Virus record (IMG/VR): IMGVR_UViG_3300045911_000368
Coordinates: 1-21,079 of that record
From: a virus
Direction: 5' to 3' (one strand)
DNA: 21,079 bases
Part shown: positions 1-7,099 of the stretch, in pieces
How the letters are laid out: every line of letters starts with the position of its first letter
Position numbering within the stretch: position 1 is the stretch's first letter
The notes under the pieces: model-generated
Told to the model about the DNA's origin: nothing
Databases searched by the model: none
The model's input: only the letters and a program-made list of their open reading frames with translations
Translations under genes and position numbers: made by a program

Positions 1-231
1 CGCTAACCAATCAGTAGAAGGTGTATAACGCTCACCATCAGTTGGATAGTTATTAGTGGTAATGGAGGTCTCTGAAAGTAGTAGTAACGCACCCTGCGCT
101 ACTCGCATTTCAACTGGATAAGTAACCGTCAGTTGAATTGAAGTTGGCGTAGGACGGCTAATATCCAGAGTAAATGCACGGGCATCTACCCACAAATCAT
201 GGGTGGTGCGGGTGTTAAAGTCTGTTGCCAT
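1..231 (-). CDS. Unknown protein, N-terminal 77 residues only (runs off window)
   Basis: The gene starts with ATG at 231 and is open to the left edge, so only the first 77 residues are visible and the stop lies outside the window. The reading begins MATDFNTRTTHDLW and ends GERYTPSTDWLA. It shows alternating hydrophobic residues typical of beta-rich proteins, with no signal peptide or catalytic motif. A late-promoter-like GATAAATA lies about 28 bases upstream of the start, which suggests late expression and hence a virion or assembly protein; that role is inference only. I do not recognise the family. Confidence 0.7.
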   Translation of the reverse strand, partial: MATDFNTRTTHDLWVDARAFTLDISRPTPTSIQLTVTYPVEMRVAQGALLLLSETSITTNNYPTDGERYTPSTDWLA

Positions 232-258
232 ACACAGGTCCAGAAAAGTCTCTAGACC

Positions 259-266
259 TATTTATC
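259..266 (-). promoter_or_regulatory. Late-promoter-like box GATAAATA
   Basis: On the minus strand the octamer reads GATAAATA followed by GG, one base away from the T4 late-promoter box TATAAATA. It lies about 28 bases before the ATG at 231. The same spacing is seen in front of other late genes here (boxes at 2800, 8023 and 16988), which supports it. Confidence 0.5.
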
Positions 267-282
267 GCCTATAGATAGAAGT

Positions 283-495
283 ATGAACTACATTATTCAC
301 TGCTTTATGCCAGGTCACACTCTTGAGGGAATCATCAAGAAGGTGGTGCGGCACGACTTACCAAAGAGCGAGGTACTGAAGTACGTTGCGCTCTTCAATC
401 AGCTGAATGGCTGCCCGGTTATCAAGCCGGGAATCAGCTATAAGATACCCACCAGTCTCACCTTCACTGACGGTGAAGGCAGCGATACTGATTAA
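283..495 (+). CDS. Small LysM-like protein
   Basis: This 70-residue protein is encoded on the strand opposite to its neighbours. The pattern resembles a LysM module: PGHTLEGIIKKVV near residues 10-22, a middle helix followed by FNQLNGCPVIKPG (about 38-50), then YKIP. This matches the usual order of a 'GDTL..IA' helix, an 'N.L' turn and 'I.PG..L.IP'. LysM folds bind peptidoglycan, and T4-type phages carry one in baseplate wedge protein gp53; whether this gene does that job is inference. Its stop overlaps the stop of the exonuclease gene convergently (shared TTAA at 492-495), a compact junction that favours a real gene. The ribosome binding site is weak. A TATAGATA box sits only 6 bases before the ATG, so the transcript could be nearly leaderless. 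There is no signal peptide. It could also be an unrelated small phage protein. Confidence 0.55.
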   Translation: MNYIIHCFMPGHTLEGIIKKVVRHDLPKSEVLKYVALFNQLNGCPVIKPGISYKIPTSLTFTDGEGSDTD

Positions 496-1055
496 GACAG
501 CACGTGCAGTAAAATCTTGGCGATGTTCTTGGAATCATCAGCACCGTTGTGGTGACGACCTTCCAGTGGAATACCCAGTTGCTGCAGGGCCCTGTCCATG
601 CCAATCTCTCTCGGCAGTCGGTGACGCAGCGCGAATAACGTTTTGACATTCAGGTGCGTGCGAGCTCGGGCAAATGGATTTGCTGCTCCAGTGATGCCGT
701 ATAGCTGGGAAACCTTCTCACTAAGCATTCTACGGTCATATTCACCATAGGATGCCCAGATAAAGTTGTCCGTCAGCTTGAATTCGGTCTGTATTTCTTG
801 AAGGGCTTCAGCAATATCCAGCCCTTCATCAGCATCAGCCTGTGACCAGCCAGTGAGTTCAGTGCAGAAGGCCGATACCTTAGTCGACCTAGGTTTTACC
901 ATGTAGCTAACCACATTGGTGATACCCTTGCCGGAAGTCACCTCAGTAACGCCGATTTCCAGAATCTCATTAGGCTGAGACCCCTGCTCTTCCTTTGTTT
1001 TCCAGCAAGTGGCTTCAATATCTACTACCAGAATGCGTCTAAGATCAGTTGCCAT
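492..1055 (-). CDS. ERI-1/3'hExo-like DEDDh 3'-5' exonuclease
   Basis: The 187-residue protein is a single DEDDh exonuclease domain. Exo I is VVDIEATC with D12 and E14; Exo II is the SYGEYDRRML region with D107; Exo III is GRHHNGADDSKNIAKIL with H168 and D173. The flanking text matches the ERI-1/3'hExo/KapD subfamily closely: EILEIGV, then MVKP, SAFCTELTG, and the GRHHxGxDDxxNIA block. Eukaryotic members trim RNA 3' ends, while the T4 DEDD enzyme DexA degrades DNA; the substrate here cannot be read from the sequence. The catalytic set is complete, so it should be active with two metal ions. The start is supported by AGGA about 6-7 bases before the ATG. The gene overlaps the upstream 80-residue gene by 11 bases, so the two are probably translated together. 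Two-domain or membrane segments are absent. Confidence 0.85.
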   Translation of the reverse strand: MATDLRRILVVDIEATCWKTKEEQGSQPNEILEIGVTEVTSGKGITNVVSYMVKPRSTKVSAFCTELTGWSQADADEGLDIAEALQEIQTEFKLTDNFIWASYGEYDRRMLSEKVSQLYGITGAANPFARARTHLNVKTLFALRHRLPREIGMDRALQQLGIPLEGRHHNGADDSKNIAKILLHVLS

Positions 1056-1287
1056 TTTTTTCCTGCATGTAATCGTTAATTGCCTGGCGCTCTGCTAGAA
1101 GTGAAAGGCGTTCGATGTTCAGTTGCTGCATAGCATTTAGCGACAATGCCTGCGCTTCGGCACCACTCTCCGTAAGTGAGCGTACCGCAATTCGAACGCC
1201 ATCTCGGCGCAACACGCCGAGAGAACGTGCAATAATGAAAAGACGCTCTTCAATCCATTCAAGACGCTCTTGAGAAACTGGCGGCAT
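1045..1287 (-). CDS. Small helical protein of unknown function
   Basis: I place the start at 1287, giving 80 residues beginning MPPVSQERLEW. A strong GGAGGGG ribosome binding site lies four bases upstream of that ATG. The open frame extends back to an ATG at 1401, but that would bury over 140 bases in the preceding gene and has no comparable ribosome binding site. The protein is mostly predicted helix with many charged residues (RLEWIEERL, then a Leu/Gln/Glu-rich C-terminal helix SLNAMQQLNIERLSLLAERQ). I do not recognise it and see no catalytic motif. It overlaps the upstream gene by 29 bases and the exonuclease gene by 11 bases, so it belongs to the same translation unit. Confidence 0.65.
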   Translation of the reverse strand: MPPVSQERLEWIEERLFIIARSLGVLRRDGVRIAVRSLTESGAEAQALSLNAMQQLNIERLSLLAERQAINDYMQEKNGN

Positions 1288-1897
1288 TTTGCCCCTCCAC
1301 ACGATGTTTGAACCATTCCGGGGTTGAAGTGTACTTCCATTTTGCAAAGCGAACTTTGCTGCCCGCATAGAAGCGGCGATACGCTTCCACAGCATCTTCA
1401 TGCTTATACTCCTCCGGCATCGCTAATGCAAACTGTGAGCGCTCTGCCTGCTTAATGTTAATTGGTGTTTGCGATACGAAATTGGCAATCCGCTCAGCGC
1501 TGTGCTTCTTACCATATCTTTGCGTGTACTCGCGCAGACACCCGTTAAAAAGACGAAACAGCCAATTATAGTTTCCAGAAGTCTCACGTGCCCATATAGA
1601 GCATGGGTGATTAGCATGCGCAACTTGATAGCACTTGGCATTCTGCACTTCCCATCTGTAGTGCGCGCCATTCTCATCTTGTCTTTCTGTAATCACAGGC
1701 ACTTCACCGTGAAATAGCCACATCTTCTTGGGTTTTTGGCGCTGATATTCATCAGCTGCGATTAGAAGCATGCCATCAAGTAGTCGATGGGCTGTTGACA
1801 GCATCTGGCCATACTCCAGAATCATCTTGACAACATGCTTATCGCAGTGATCACGTGCCGATTTTTCAGGGTCAGGATGAAGTACAAAAATGTTCAT
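1259..1897 (-). CDS. Conserved phage protein of the HCDKHVVKM family, function unknown
   Basis: The protein (212 residues from the ATG at 1897) starts MNIFVLHPDP, then carries HCDKHVVKMILEYGQML and LSTAHRLLDG. Further on come HANHPCSIWARET and the Tyr/Trp-rich NYNWLFRLFNGCLREYTQRYG, and near the C-terminus MPEEYK, EAYRRFY and FAKW. I recall this layout from a widespread but uncharacterised family in T4-like phages and some bacteria. The conserved His, Cys and Asp residues hint at a metal site or an enzyme, but no reaction is established as far as I know. An in-frame ATG lies six codons upstream at 1915; I prefer 1897 because the family usually begins at MNIF. Neither start has a clear ribosome binding site, and both are paired in an 8-bp hairpin (1895-1916). 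Confidence 0.75.
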   Translation of the reverse strand: MNIFVLHPDPEKSARDHCDKHVVKMILEYGQMLSTAHRLLDGMLLIAADEYQRQKPKKMWLFHGEVPVITERQDENGAHYRWEVQNAKCYQVAHANHPCSIWARETSGNYNWLFRLFNGCLREYTQRYGKKHSAERIANFVSQTPINIKQAERSQFALAMPEEYKHEDAVEAYRRFYAGSKVRFAKWKYTSTPEWFKHRVEGQNAASFSRAS

Positions 1898-1916
1898 GGT
1901 GTTATTATACACCATG
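1895..1916 (-). repeat. Inverted repeat covering both candidate start codons
   Basis: On the minus strand the 22 bases read CATGGTGT, six unpaired bases, then ACACCATG: an exact 8-bp stem. One candidate ATG lies in each arm. The central part also contains TATAAT. In RNA it would fold the start region of the HCDKHVVKM gene; in DNA it could be an operator or promoter core. Confidence 0.6.
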
Positions 1917-1932
1917 CGGTGGCAGTTGTATA

Positions 1933-2775
1933 TTATCTACTGACCAAAGTATAACCTGAATATGATGAAGAGAAAGTTACTGTCAAAGAATTAGCGCTAG
2001 TATACGTCACATCTGCAGGAATGATAGGTTTCAGGTCAGGTCCATTCTGTACAAAGAAGGTAGAGTGAGCAAGATAAGGCGGGTCTAAATTTAGGTTATG
2101 CGTCACAACCCATGAAGTTGAAGCAGTTACTTGGGGTACAAGCGCGCTGTTTGGTGTTACCCACTGTGATGACCTAAAAACCAACAGCGTGTTTGCAGTT
2201 GGATTGAACCAAAGCATGCCTTCAACAGGGTCAGCAGGAGGGGCACTGCCACTAAAATTCTGCAAACCACGTAGCATGTTCTGTTGAAATACCTCTGCCC
2301 ATCCGGAGAATGAACGACCAAGTAGAGGCACAGGTGCATCATCTATTTCAACACCAGGAGGTACAATGATGGGATTACCACCAGAAACAACAAGGAAAAA
2401 CGTAGAGACGTTAGTGATAAACCCACCTGGTATAAATGGGGATGTTACATTTTCATTGACCCGGATGGTTGTTTGACCGGCTAGAAAACTTGAATCGTAA
2501 TCTAGAATATTAAGAGGTGTGCTGACCGTGTAGCGTCCATTTAGCGCGCCGGCCTCAATGACGTCAAACTGTGTTGCCTTGATAAGAGAGTAGCCAGATG
2601 GAATAGGTGGGGGTGTAAATGGCGGAAGGGTAAGGCCAGCAGAATTTCTATAAAATTCCCCCTTAAAAACTGGTGTCCAATCGCCAGTAGCATTATCAGG
2701 AGTTACCCCAACCACAAAGGTGGCCTTGCTTAAGCCGGTTGGCGATGATCCTAGAATTGGTATGCGACGCGTCAT
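1933..2775 (-). CDS. Likely tail-fibre or other virion structural protein
   Basis: The 280-residue protein is rich in Pro, Ser, Thr, Gly and Asn and looks beta-structured throughout, with no catalytic motif. A diagnostic stretch at about residues 180-206 reads PPADPVEGMLWFNPTAN, followed by LLVFRSSQW. This 'P..PVEGMLWFNP....L.V....W' pattern is common in phage tail-fibre and virion proteins. The C-terminal part resembles a small adhesin-like domain: SWVVTHNLN, then SLTVTFSSSYSGYTLVS at the very end. The N-terminus carries a proline run (LPPFTPPPIP). A GATAAATA late-promoter-like box lies 25 bases upstream, consistent with late expression. It sits between the HCDKHVVKM gene and a Trp-rich phage protein. 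Which fibre or appendage it belongs to cannot be told. Confidence 0.6.
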   Translation of the reverse strand: MTRRIPILGSSPTGLSKATFVVGVTPDNATGDWTPVFKGEFYRNSAGLTLPPFTPPPIPSGYSLIKATQFDVIEAGALNGRYTVSTPLNILDYDSSFLAGQTTIRVNENVTSPFIPGGFITNVSTFFLVVSGGNPIIVPPGVEIDDAPVPLLGRSFSGWAEVFQQNMLRGLQNFSGSAPPADPVEGMLWFNPTANTLLVFRSSQWVTPNSALVPQVTASTSWVVTHNLNLDPPYLAHSTFFVQNGPDLKPIIPADVTYTSANSLTVTFSSSYSGYTLVSR

Positions 2776-2799
2776 GTAGTTTTCTCAGCAATTTGAATC

Positions 2800-2807
2800 T
2801 ATTTATC
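2800..2807 (-). promoter_or_regulatory. Late-promoter-like box GATAAATA
   Basis: The minus strand reads GATAAATA about 25 bases before the ATG at 2775 and a few bases after the stop of the upstream gene (2811). It differs at one position from the T4 late box TATAAATA and equals the box at 259-266. Confidence 0.5.
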
Positions 2808-2810
2808 CTC

Positions 2811-3569
2811 TTAGATAAGCAGCATCAACTCAAATGTTCCACTCTTACTATGGTGCTTTTTAGAGCAGAAATTTATAAAGGCCTCTAGTGGTGTCTGACC
2901 TACTTCCATTACTTCACTAGTGCTCATAAGCCCACCCTTCCAGCTGCCCTTGTCGGGACCAACCTCTTTATCAAATTGAATATTCAATGAACGAACAGTT
3001 TTCGCTGGCGCAAACCATGAAAGCCAGGAGCACCATCTTTCTCCTAGTTTCCACTCACGCTCTTCAATATAGGTGGCAACATTAATTTTTTCTAGGTCAG
3101 TGTCTAATACTGTAAAAACAGCTTTAGGAACTCTTTCTACGAAGTTTCTTTCAGCGTCCCAGTCATGCAGTGTATTACGGCTATACTTGAATTCTTTAAA
3201 AAGAGTTCCGTCCAGATTGTAATACCTGCACGCGGTGAATCGCCAATTCTGCCAAGGAACAAAGCAAGACCATGACTTAGTCGTATCACTAGAGTTGGTT
3301 TGTGGGCCGTAGAATAACTGAAAAAAACCATTGCACCAAGAAAAACCGTATTCTCTTGGTGCTACCTTCCATCCATGTCTCCAGTTAGGAAGAATGTTAG
3401 GAAGTACAATACGCGCAACTCTACCTAGGGCATAGATAGTGAGATTATTTGGCTCATTGCCATCCTCACCTGCCCCTGAACTCCAAACTACTCGCAGCGG
3501 GCGCCAACCGCTAGTTTTTCCCCAGGTAAATGGGCCCCAGCTGCTGTCATTATCTGTTAGTCTAGGCAT
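2811..3569 (-). CDS. Trp-rich conserved phage protein (PREYGF-type), function unknown
   Basis: The 252-residue protein is strikingly rich in Trp and aromatic residues. Marks include SSWGPFTWGKTSGWRPL at the N-terminus, LTIYALGRVARIVLP, then PREYGFSWCNGFFQLFYG at about 72-89, SWSCFVPWQNWRF at about 99-111, and a C-terminal part with WCSWLSW. I recall similar proteins, with the 'W.P..VAPREYGF' layout, scattered in many tailed phages without assigned function. No nuclease, hydrolase or membrane motif is visible. Its ATG overlaps the stop of the MazG-like gene by one base (TAATG), so the two are probably translationally coupled. It could be a virion component or an early host-interaction protein; the sequence does not decide. 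Confidence 0.7.
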   Translation of the reverse strand: MPRLTDNDSSWGPFTWGKTSGWRPLRVVWSSGAGEDGNEPNNLTIYALGRVARIVLPNILPNWRHGWKVAPREYGFSWCNGFFQLFYGPQTNSSDTTKSWSCFVPWQNWRFTACRYYNLDGTLFKEFKYSRNTLHDWDAERNFVERVPKAVFTVLDTDLEKINVATYIEEREWKLGERWCSWLSWFAPAKTVRSLNIQFDKEVGPDKGSWKGGLMSTSEVMEVGQTPLEAFINFCSKKHHSKSGTFELMLLI

Positions 3570-4012
3570 TAATCTTTTAGTGCTTTTGCGATAAGCCCTA
3601 GATTATCCTCATGAGTAGGAGGAGTCCACCCTTGGGGCTTGATGAGGTCGGGGAAACCATATGGATTTGGACGACCTTCTTTGACTCCTGGTTCTTTTGC
3701 CATGTTAGCCTCATGCACCCGGGCCCATGCTTCATAAGCATCTACATTGAAAGCATCAAGAGTGCCGATTGCAAAAACGATAGCATCAATCAGAGCGTCA
3801 ACTACGCCGTCAGCGTCCTTTAACACAAAGGCATTACGCGCTTCATATACCTCTTCTTGCACCATGTCAAGTCGAAACTTCAAATAATCCCGTAACTGTT
3901 CCTTGCTTAACTTTGCTACAACCTCATTCACGCCAAACTTAGCGTGCATATTAGCAATGTCAGCAACCCAATCACCCTCAAGCGTGAAGTCAATACCTTC
4001 TTCCAGCTGCAT
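3569..4012 (-). CDS. MazG-like nucleotide pyrophosphohydrolase
   Basis: The 147-residue protein resembles the all-alpha NTP pyrophosphohydrolase superfamily (MazG, dUTPase-like and HisE-like enzymes). The central helices hold the metal-binding pattern: EEVYEA at 53-58 (ExxE with E54 and E57), then DADGVVDALIDAIV at 66-79 with D72 and D76. Such enzymes cleave nucleoside triphosphates to monophosphates and pyrophosphate, and MazG-type genes are common in cyanophage T4 relatives. The C-terminus (about 108-147) is a proline-rich tail ending in EDNLGLIAKALKD. A GGGGAA ribosome binding site precedes the ATG. The preferred nucleotide cannot be read from the sequence. It heads a two-gene unit with the Trp-rich protein. 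Confidence 0.75.
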   Translation of the reverse strand: MQLEEGIDFTLEGDWVADIANMHAKFGVNEVVAKLSKEQLRDYLKFRLDMVQEEVYEARNAFVLKDADGVVDALIDAIVFAIGTLDAFNVDAYEAWARVHEANMAKEPGVKEGRPNPYGFPDLIKPQGWTPPTHEDNLGLIAKALKD

Positions 4013-4077
4013 AATTGTTCCCCTAGTTGAAATTATGAATCTATTGTAACATTTTTGGCAATATTACTGACCAAAGA

Positions 4078-4530
4078 TTAGGTCAGAAGTGGTTTAAGCT
4101 TTAATAGCAGGACACGACTGCTTCTTTCCTGAGTCCAGCCACTATCAAGCAGGCGCCAAGTTAGAAACTTTGAGGGTTCAACTAGGTGTTTAAAGTTGCT
4201 AAAGGCTACTTGTCCTAAAAAGCGCGCTTTTTGCAGGTCAAGTTGTTGGACAATATCATATATCACATCTCTACCAGCATTCACTTCAGACACAGCAAAC
4301 TCAATTTCTGAGTTAGGTATTGAAATCCAGGTGCCTGCCGAACTCTTAATTTCATGGTAGTATCCATCAAGAAAGTAGTCATGAGGGTCAAACCTATCAG
4401 AAGGTACTGCGCCAACAAGCATGACAGCTTCCTTGATATAAGCATCAATTGCCTGCCCGATGTCAGAAACTCTGTCTTTACCAGGAACTCTATAGTGTTT
4501 TTCCTGAAGATGGATAATTTTTTCAGACAA
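4078..4530 (-). CDS. PD-(D/E)XK-like nuclease-fold protein
   Basis: The 150-residue protein contains a plausible PD-(D/E)XK core: PHDYFLDGYYHEIKSS at about 49-64, with D51 followed after eight residues by E60-x-K62. Next comes GTWISIPNSEIEFAVSE (66-82), which resembles the 'T..EIE.A' helix after the catalytic lysine in DUF3883-like and restriction-type nucleases. The end has YDIVQQLDLQKARFLGQ. This is a fold-level guess; it may instead be a non-catalytic relative. A GGAG ribosome binding site precedes the ATG. It is the last gene before the terminator that closes the head operon, and it stands alone between that terminator and the MazG-like gene. DNA repair or host DNA breakdown are possible roles. 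Confidence 0.55.
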   Translation of the reverse strand: MSEKIIHLQEKHYRVPGKDRVSDIGQAIDAYIKEAVMLVGAVPSDRFDPHDYFLDGYYHEIKSSAGTWISIPNSEIEFAVSEVNAGRDVIYDIVQQLDLQKARFLGQVAFSNFKHLVEPSKFLTWRLLDSGWTQERSSRVLLLKLKPLLT

Positions 4531-4625
4531 AATTTATCTCCTACCCAAATACACGCTAGGTATTAACTAGTATTCTAACAACAACTTAAAACTAAAAGTT
4601 AGGTTGATAGTAATTCTAGCCCAGG

Positions 4626-4655
4626 AAAAAAGAAAGCCTCCCGAAGGAGGCTTTC
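4626..4655 (-). terminator. Rho-independent terminator with UUCG tetraloop, after gp23
   Basis: Read on the minus strand, an exact 10-bp stem GAAAGCCTCC / GGAGGCTTTC closes a TTCG loop and is followed by six T residues. The C(UUCG)G tetraloop is unusually stable. It starts about 20 bases past the gp23 stop, so it ends the head-gene transcript. Confidence 0.93.
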
Positions 4656-4677
4656 GAAGGCTTTTACTAGCTGAAGA

Positions 4678-6036
4678 TCAGCTAAATGCCAGGTTCAGCA
4701 CGTTGATACGTGCATAGTAGTCAGCAGAATTACCAAGGCTGGTAAATGCATTGTTAAATGTAGCCTTGCCATAGCGTGTCATTAGGCTAACAGCTGGCAT
4801 GAACGTGTTAGCATCGACAACAACGCCAGTGCTCATCAGAGGGATGTATGGGCAGTAGAAGTATCCGCTGTCCAGCTCTGAAGAACCACCCTTGAAGCCA
4901 AGGATAACGGTTTCGCCGTCAACTGAGGTAGCGTTAGTGAAACCAACACCTGGTGGGCTAGAGATTGACCAGTTGTCAGTGATACCCCAGTTGTATGAGT
5001 AGACCTTTATTTGACCATTCATAGTACCGACGAGACGGTTTCCAGTTGGGTCAGCAAAGGTACCTGAAACGGCAGGAGCAAAGACTGACTTAGAAGCTGA
5101 CTGCAGGGTTGACACGATAAGGTGTGATCCTACCAGCCAGTTTGCAGGACCACGACGGGTCTTAGCACCGACTTCATTTGCTAGGCGGTTGATGAGCACG
5201 CCAAGGTGAGCATAGCGGTCGCCAAGATAGTTAGGAGCATATGGACCGCCTGGTGTAGCAGCGGTAAAGTCAAATGTTCCAACAGTGCCAGCAAGGGCAG
5301 CCAGGTCAGTCAGGATTTCGTTGTCGATTTCGTGAGCGATTTGCGCTGACAGAGCTGCAGTCAGTTCTGACTCAAGGTCAAGACCATGCTGTGCGCTGAG
5401 GTCTTGAGCAGCTTCCATAGTCCAACGAGCTTGCAGCTTACGTGAGCCAGCGGTGATGGTTTGCTTCAGAACAGACAGACGCATTGAACGGCCGCCGAAA
5501 CCTTCATAGTTGCCGGATACGTTAGCTAGAGGTTCAGGTGCCAGACCGTCAGGTGGATTGTTATTAGCCACAAATGGATCTGGTACTGCAAAACCGTTAG
5601 ACTCACCTGGTGGCACTAAGGCTGGTGGATAACCAGTGGTGCCAGAGGTAGCAGTTGAGTAGAAGCGCTTCATCTTTGCGTTGTTAGCAAAGACTTCATC
5701 TCCAGCTACGATGTCGTTAACGGTTGGGCCGCCAGCAACATCAGCATCTTGCGCGAATGCAAAGCGCAGAGAGTACACCAGACCAACTGGACCGCTCATT
5801 GGCTGAACGCCAACTAGGTCAGAGGCGATGGTGCCTGGGAGAATTCTTCGGATCATCGGAATAACGATTTTTTGGAAATTGCTGATTGCGCCCATGTTAG
5901 TGGACGTTTGACCAGCGGTCTCCATCAGGTGCTGACGCTGATTTTCCATCAGAGTTGCGACGACTTGTTTCTTTGAACCAGAGAGGCCTTCCAAAAGAGC
6001 CTCTTTGGTCTCTTGCCAGTTTTCATTGAGTTGCAT
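4678..6036 (-). CDS. 23: Major capsid protein (T4 gp23-like)
   Basis: The 452-residue protein is the HK97-fold hexamer subunit of T4-like heads. The family mark is at 53-90: NFQKIVIPMIRRILPGTIAS, then DLVGVQPMSGPVGLVYSLRF. The N-terminal segment is a helical, charged delta region removed by the prohead protease; LME at 37-39 fits the gp21 consensus (L/I)-x-E, so maturation after E39 is likely, with LME at 29-31 as alternative. The middle (about 95-185) is Gly/Pro/Asn-rich and shorter than in T4 gp23 (521 residues), as in cyanophage-type relatives. The C-terminus has SVDGETVILGFKGGSSELD and YCPYIPLM. A GGAG ribosome binding site precedes the ATG. It is the last gene of the head operon and is followed directly by a strong terminator. 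Confidence 0.97.
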   Translation of the reverse strand: MQLNENWQETKEALLEGLSGSKKQVVATLMENQRQHLMETAGQTSTNMGAISNFQKIVIPMIRRILPGTIASDLVGVQPMSGPVGLVYSLRFAFAQDADVAGGPTVNDIVAGDEVFANNAKMKRFYSTATSGTTGYPPALVPPGESNGFAVPDPFVANNNPPDGLAPEPLANVSGNYEGFGGRSMRLSVLKQTITAGSRKLQARWTMEAAQDLSAQHGLDLESELTAALSAQIAHEIDNEILTDLAALAGTVGTFDFTAATPGGPYAPNYLGDRYAHLGVLINRLANEVGAKTRRGPANWLVGSHLIVSTLQSASKSVFAPAVSGTFADPTGNRLVGTMNGQIKVYSYNWGITDNWSISSPPGVGFTNATSVDGETVILGFKGGSSELDSGYFYCPYIPLMSTGVVVDANTFMPAVSLMTRYGKATFNNAFTSLGNSADYYARINVLNLAFS

Positions 6037-6076
6037 AGTTATCTCCTTTTAAGAAGTTGGCAGTTGAGCTCAAGCC

Positions 6077-6961
6077 TTAAACAGACTTGATACCTGCGAG
6101 GCGCTTCATGCTCTCAAGATGTTCATTTACTTGAGGGGCGTTCTGCTTGGTTACGTCATTACCAGTAATGACTGTGTTCTTTGATGTTGAGGCGCTTTCT
6201 GTCAGTGACTTGGCTGCAGGAGCAGCTTCATCTTCCTTGAGAATGCGGGCGATAAAAAACTTGTAGCTCTCTTCAAGACGGTCAGTATCAACATTCTTGA
6301 GAACCATGGCCATCTGCTCGCGCTTCTTGCCAGTAAGTGGAGCCAAAATCTTTTCCATTTTTGCTTCACGAACCATCTTAGCAACCTGTTGCTCAGATTC
6401 AGCGAGAGCTGCTTCTGCGTCTTGCAGTTTTTGCTGCATAACGGATAGCTTAGATTGCAGTGAATCTTCATCAACGTATGACTTAGAAAATTCGGTAACA
6501 AAAGCTTCAAAAATGCGGCGGCCAAACTCATTTTGCTTGACCACTTCTAGATCTTCTTTGAGTTCTTCCATTTCTGCTGTAAGACGCATCTCAAAGAATG
6601 CGTCAATTTTGTCGACCAGAGCATCTAGCTCTGATGCAACTTCTTCAGCGAGCTTGTGCTTTTCTTCCACTAGCTTCTCAGCATACTCTGCCTCGAGGTC
6701 GCGGAAACGCTCGATGTCGCCCTTTAGCTCAGCTAGTTCATTGGTGAGAGCCGCGGAGACGAAATCGTCAACCTTAGTTACCAACTCTTCACGCTCTGCG
6801 ATCCACTGCTCCGACAGCTGTAGACGAACTTCATTAGCTACCTCTTCACGCACTTGCGCTTTGTAGGCAGTCACTTGCTTGGTCCACTCTGCGGAGATTT
6901 CAGCTTTCGCTTCTTCGCTAAGCAACTCTGTTTCGAGCAGCTTCTTCAGGATTTCGTCCAT
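6077..6961 (-). CDS. 22: Prohead core scaffolding protein (T4 gp22-like)
   Basis: The 294-residue protein is almost wholly helical and very rich in Glu, Lys, Ala and Leu, with long coiled-coil stretches (about 1-215). It assembles the inner core on which the gp23 shell forms, and the gp21 protease later destroys it to peptides. Many (L/I)-x-E sites fit this fate, for example near the N-terminus (LLE, ISAE). The conserved gp22 region is LAPLTGKKREQMAMVLKNV at about 208-226, followed by YKFFIARIL. The C-terminus ends HLESMKRLAGIKSV, a usual ending for this family. A GGAG ribosome binding site precedes the ATG, and a perfect late-promoter box (7055-7062) lies about 95 bases upstream. Its place directly before gp23 is the standard T4-like order. 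Confidence 0.95.
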   Translation of the reverse strand: MDEILKKLLETELLSEEAKAEISAEWTKQVTAYKAQVREEVANEVRLQLSEQWIAEREELVTKVDDFVSAALTNELAELKGDIERFRDLEAEYAEKLVEEKHKLAEEVASELDALVDKIDAFFEMRLTAEMEELKEDLEVVKQNEFGRRIFEAFVTEFSKSYVDEDSLQSKLSVMQQKLQDAEAALAESEQQVAKMVREAKMEKILAPLTGKKREQMAMVLKNVDTDRLEESYKFFIARILKEDEAAPAAKSLTESASTSKNTVITGNDVTKQNAPQVNEHLESMKRLAGIKSV

Positions 6962-7023
6962 GCGTGTCTCCTTACTTATTAAACATCGACCATTATAGGT
7001 CGGTCTGCGAATTGCTTCAAGGT

Positions 7024-7087
7024 GTTTTCACAACTTGAAACTCTAACGTAAGCCTATTTATATAGGCGTCACGAAAACTTGTGAAAA
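7024..7087. repeat. Inverted repeat flanking the gp22 late promoter
   Basis: GTTTTCACAA at 7024-7033 faces TTGTGAAAA at 7079-7087, nine paired bases separated by 45 bases. The TATAAATA box lies inside the loop. It could be a protein-binding pair or a weak leader/terminator structure; the sequence does not decide. Confidence 0.45.
7055..7062 (-). promoter_or_regulatory. T4-type late promoter TATAAATA before gp22
   Basis: The minus strand reads TATAAATAGG, an exact match to the T4 late-promoter box. It lies between the gp67-like gene and gp22, giving a leader of about 85-90 bases to the gp22 ATG at 6961. It would allow extra transcription of gp22 and gp23. Confidence 0.75.
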
Positions 7088-7099
7088 ACCAACGCTTAT

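Noticed and set aside
270-277. TATAGATA as late promoter of the LysM-like gene
   Set aside because: Too close to the ATG for a normal leader and one mismatch to the box; kept only as a remark.
1288-1401. Longer start for the 80-residue protein
   Set aside because: It would overlap the HCDKHVVKM gene by over 140 bases, while the ATG at 1287 has a strong GGAGG site.
6297-6866. 189-residue plus-strand reading frame opposite gp22
   Set aside because: Ser-rich low-complexity translation that mirrors the Glu/Ala/Lys codons of gp22; no ribosome binding site or family signal.
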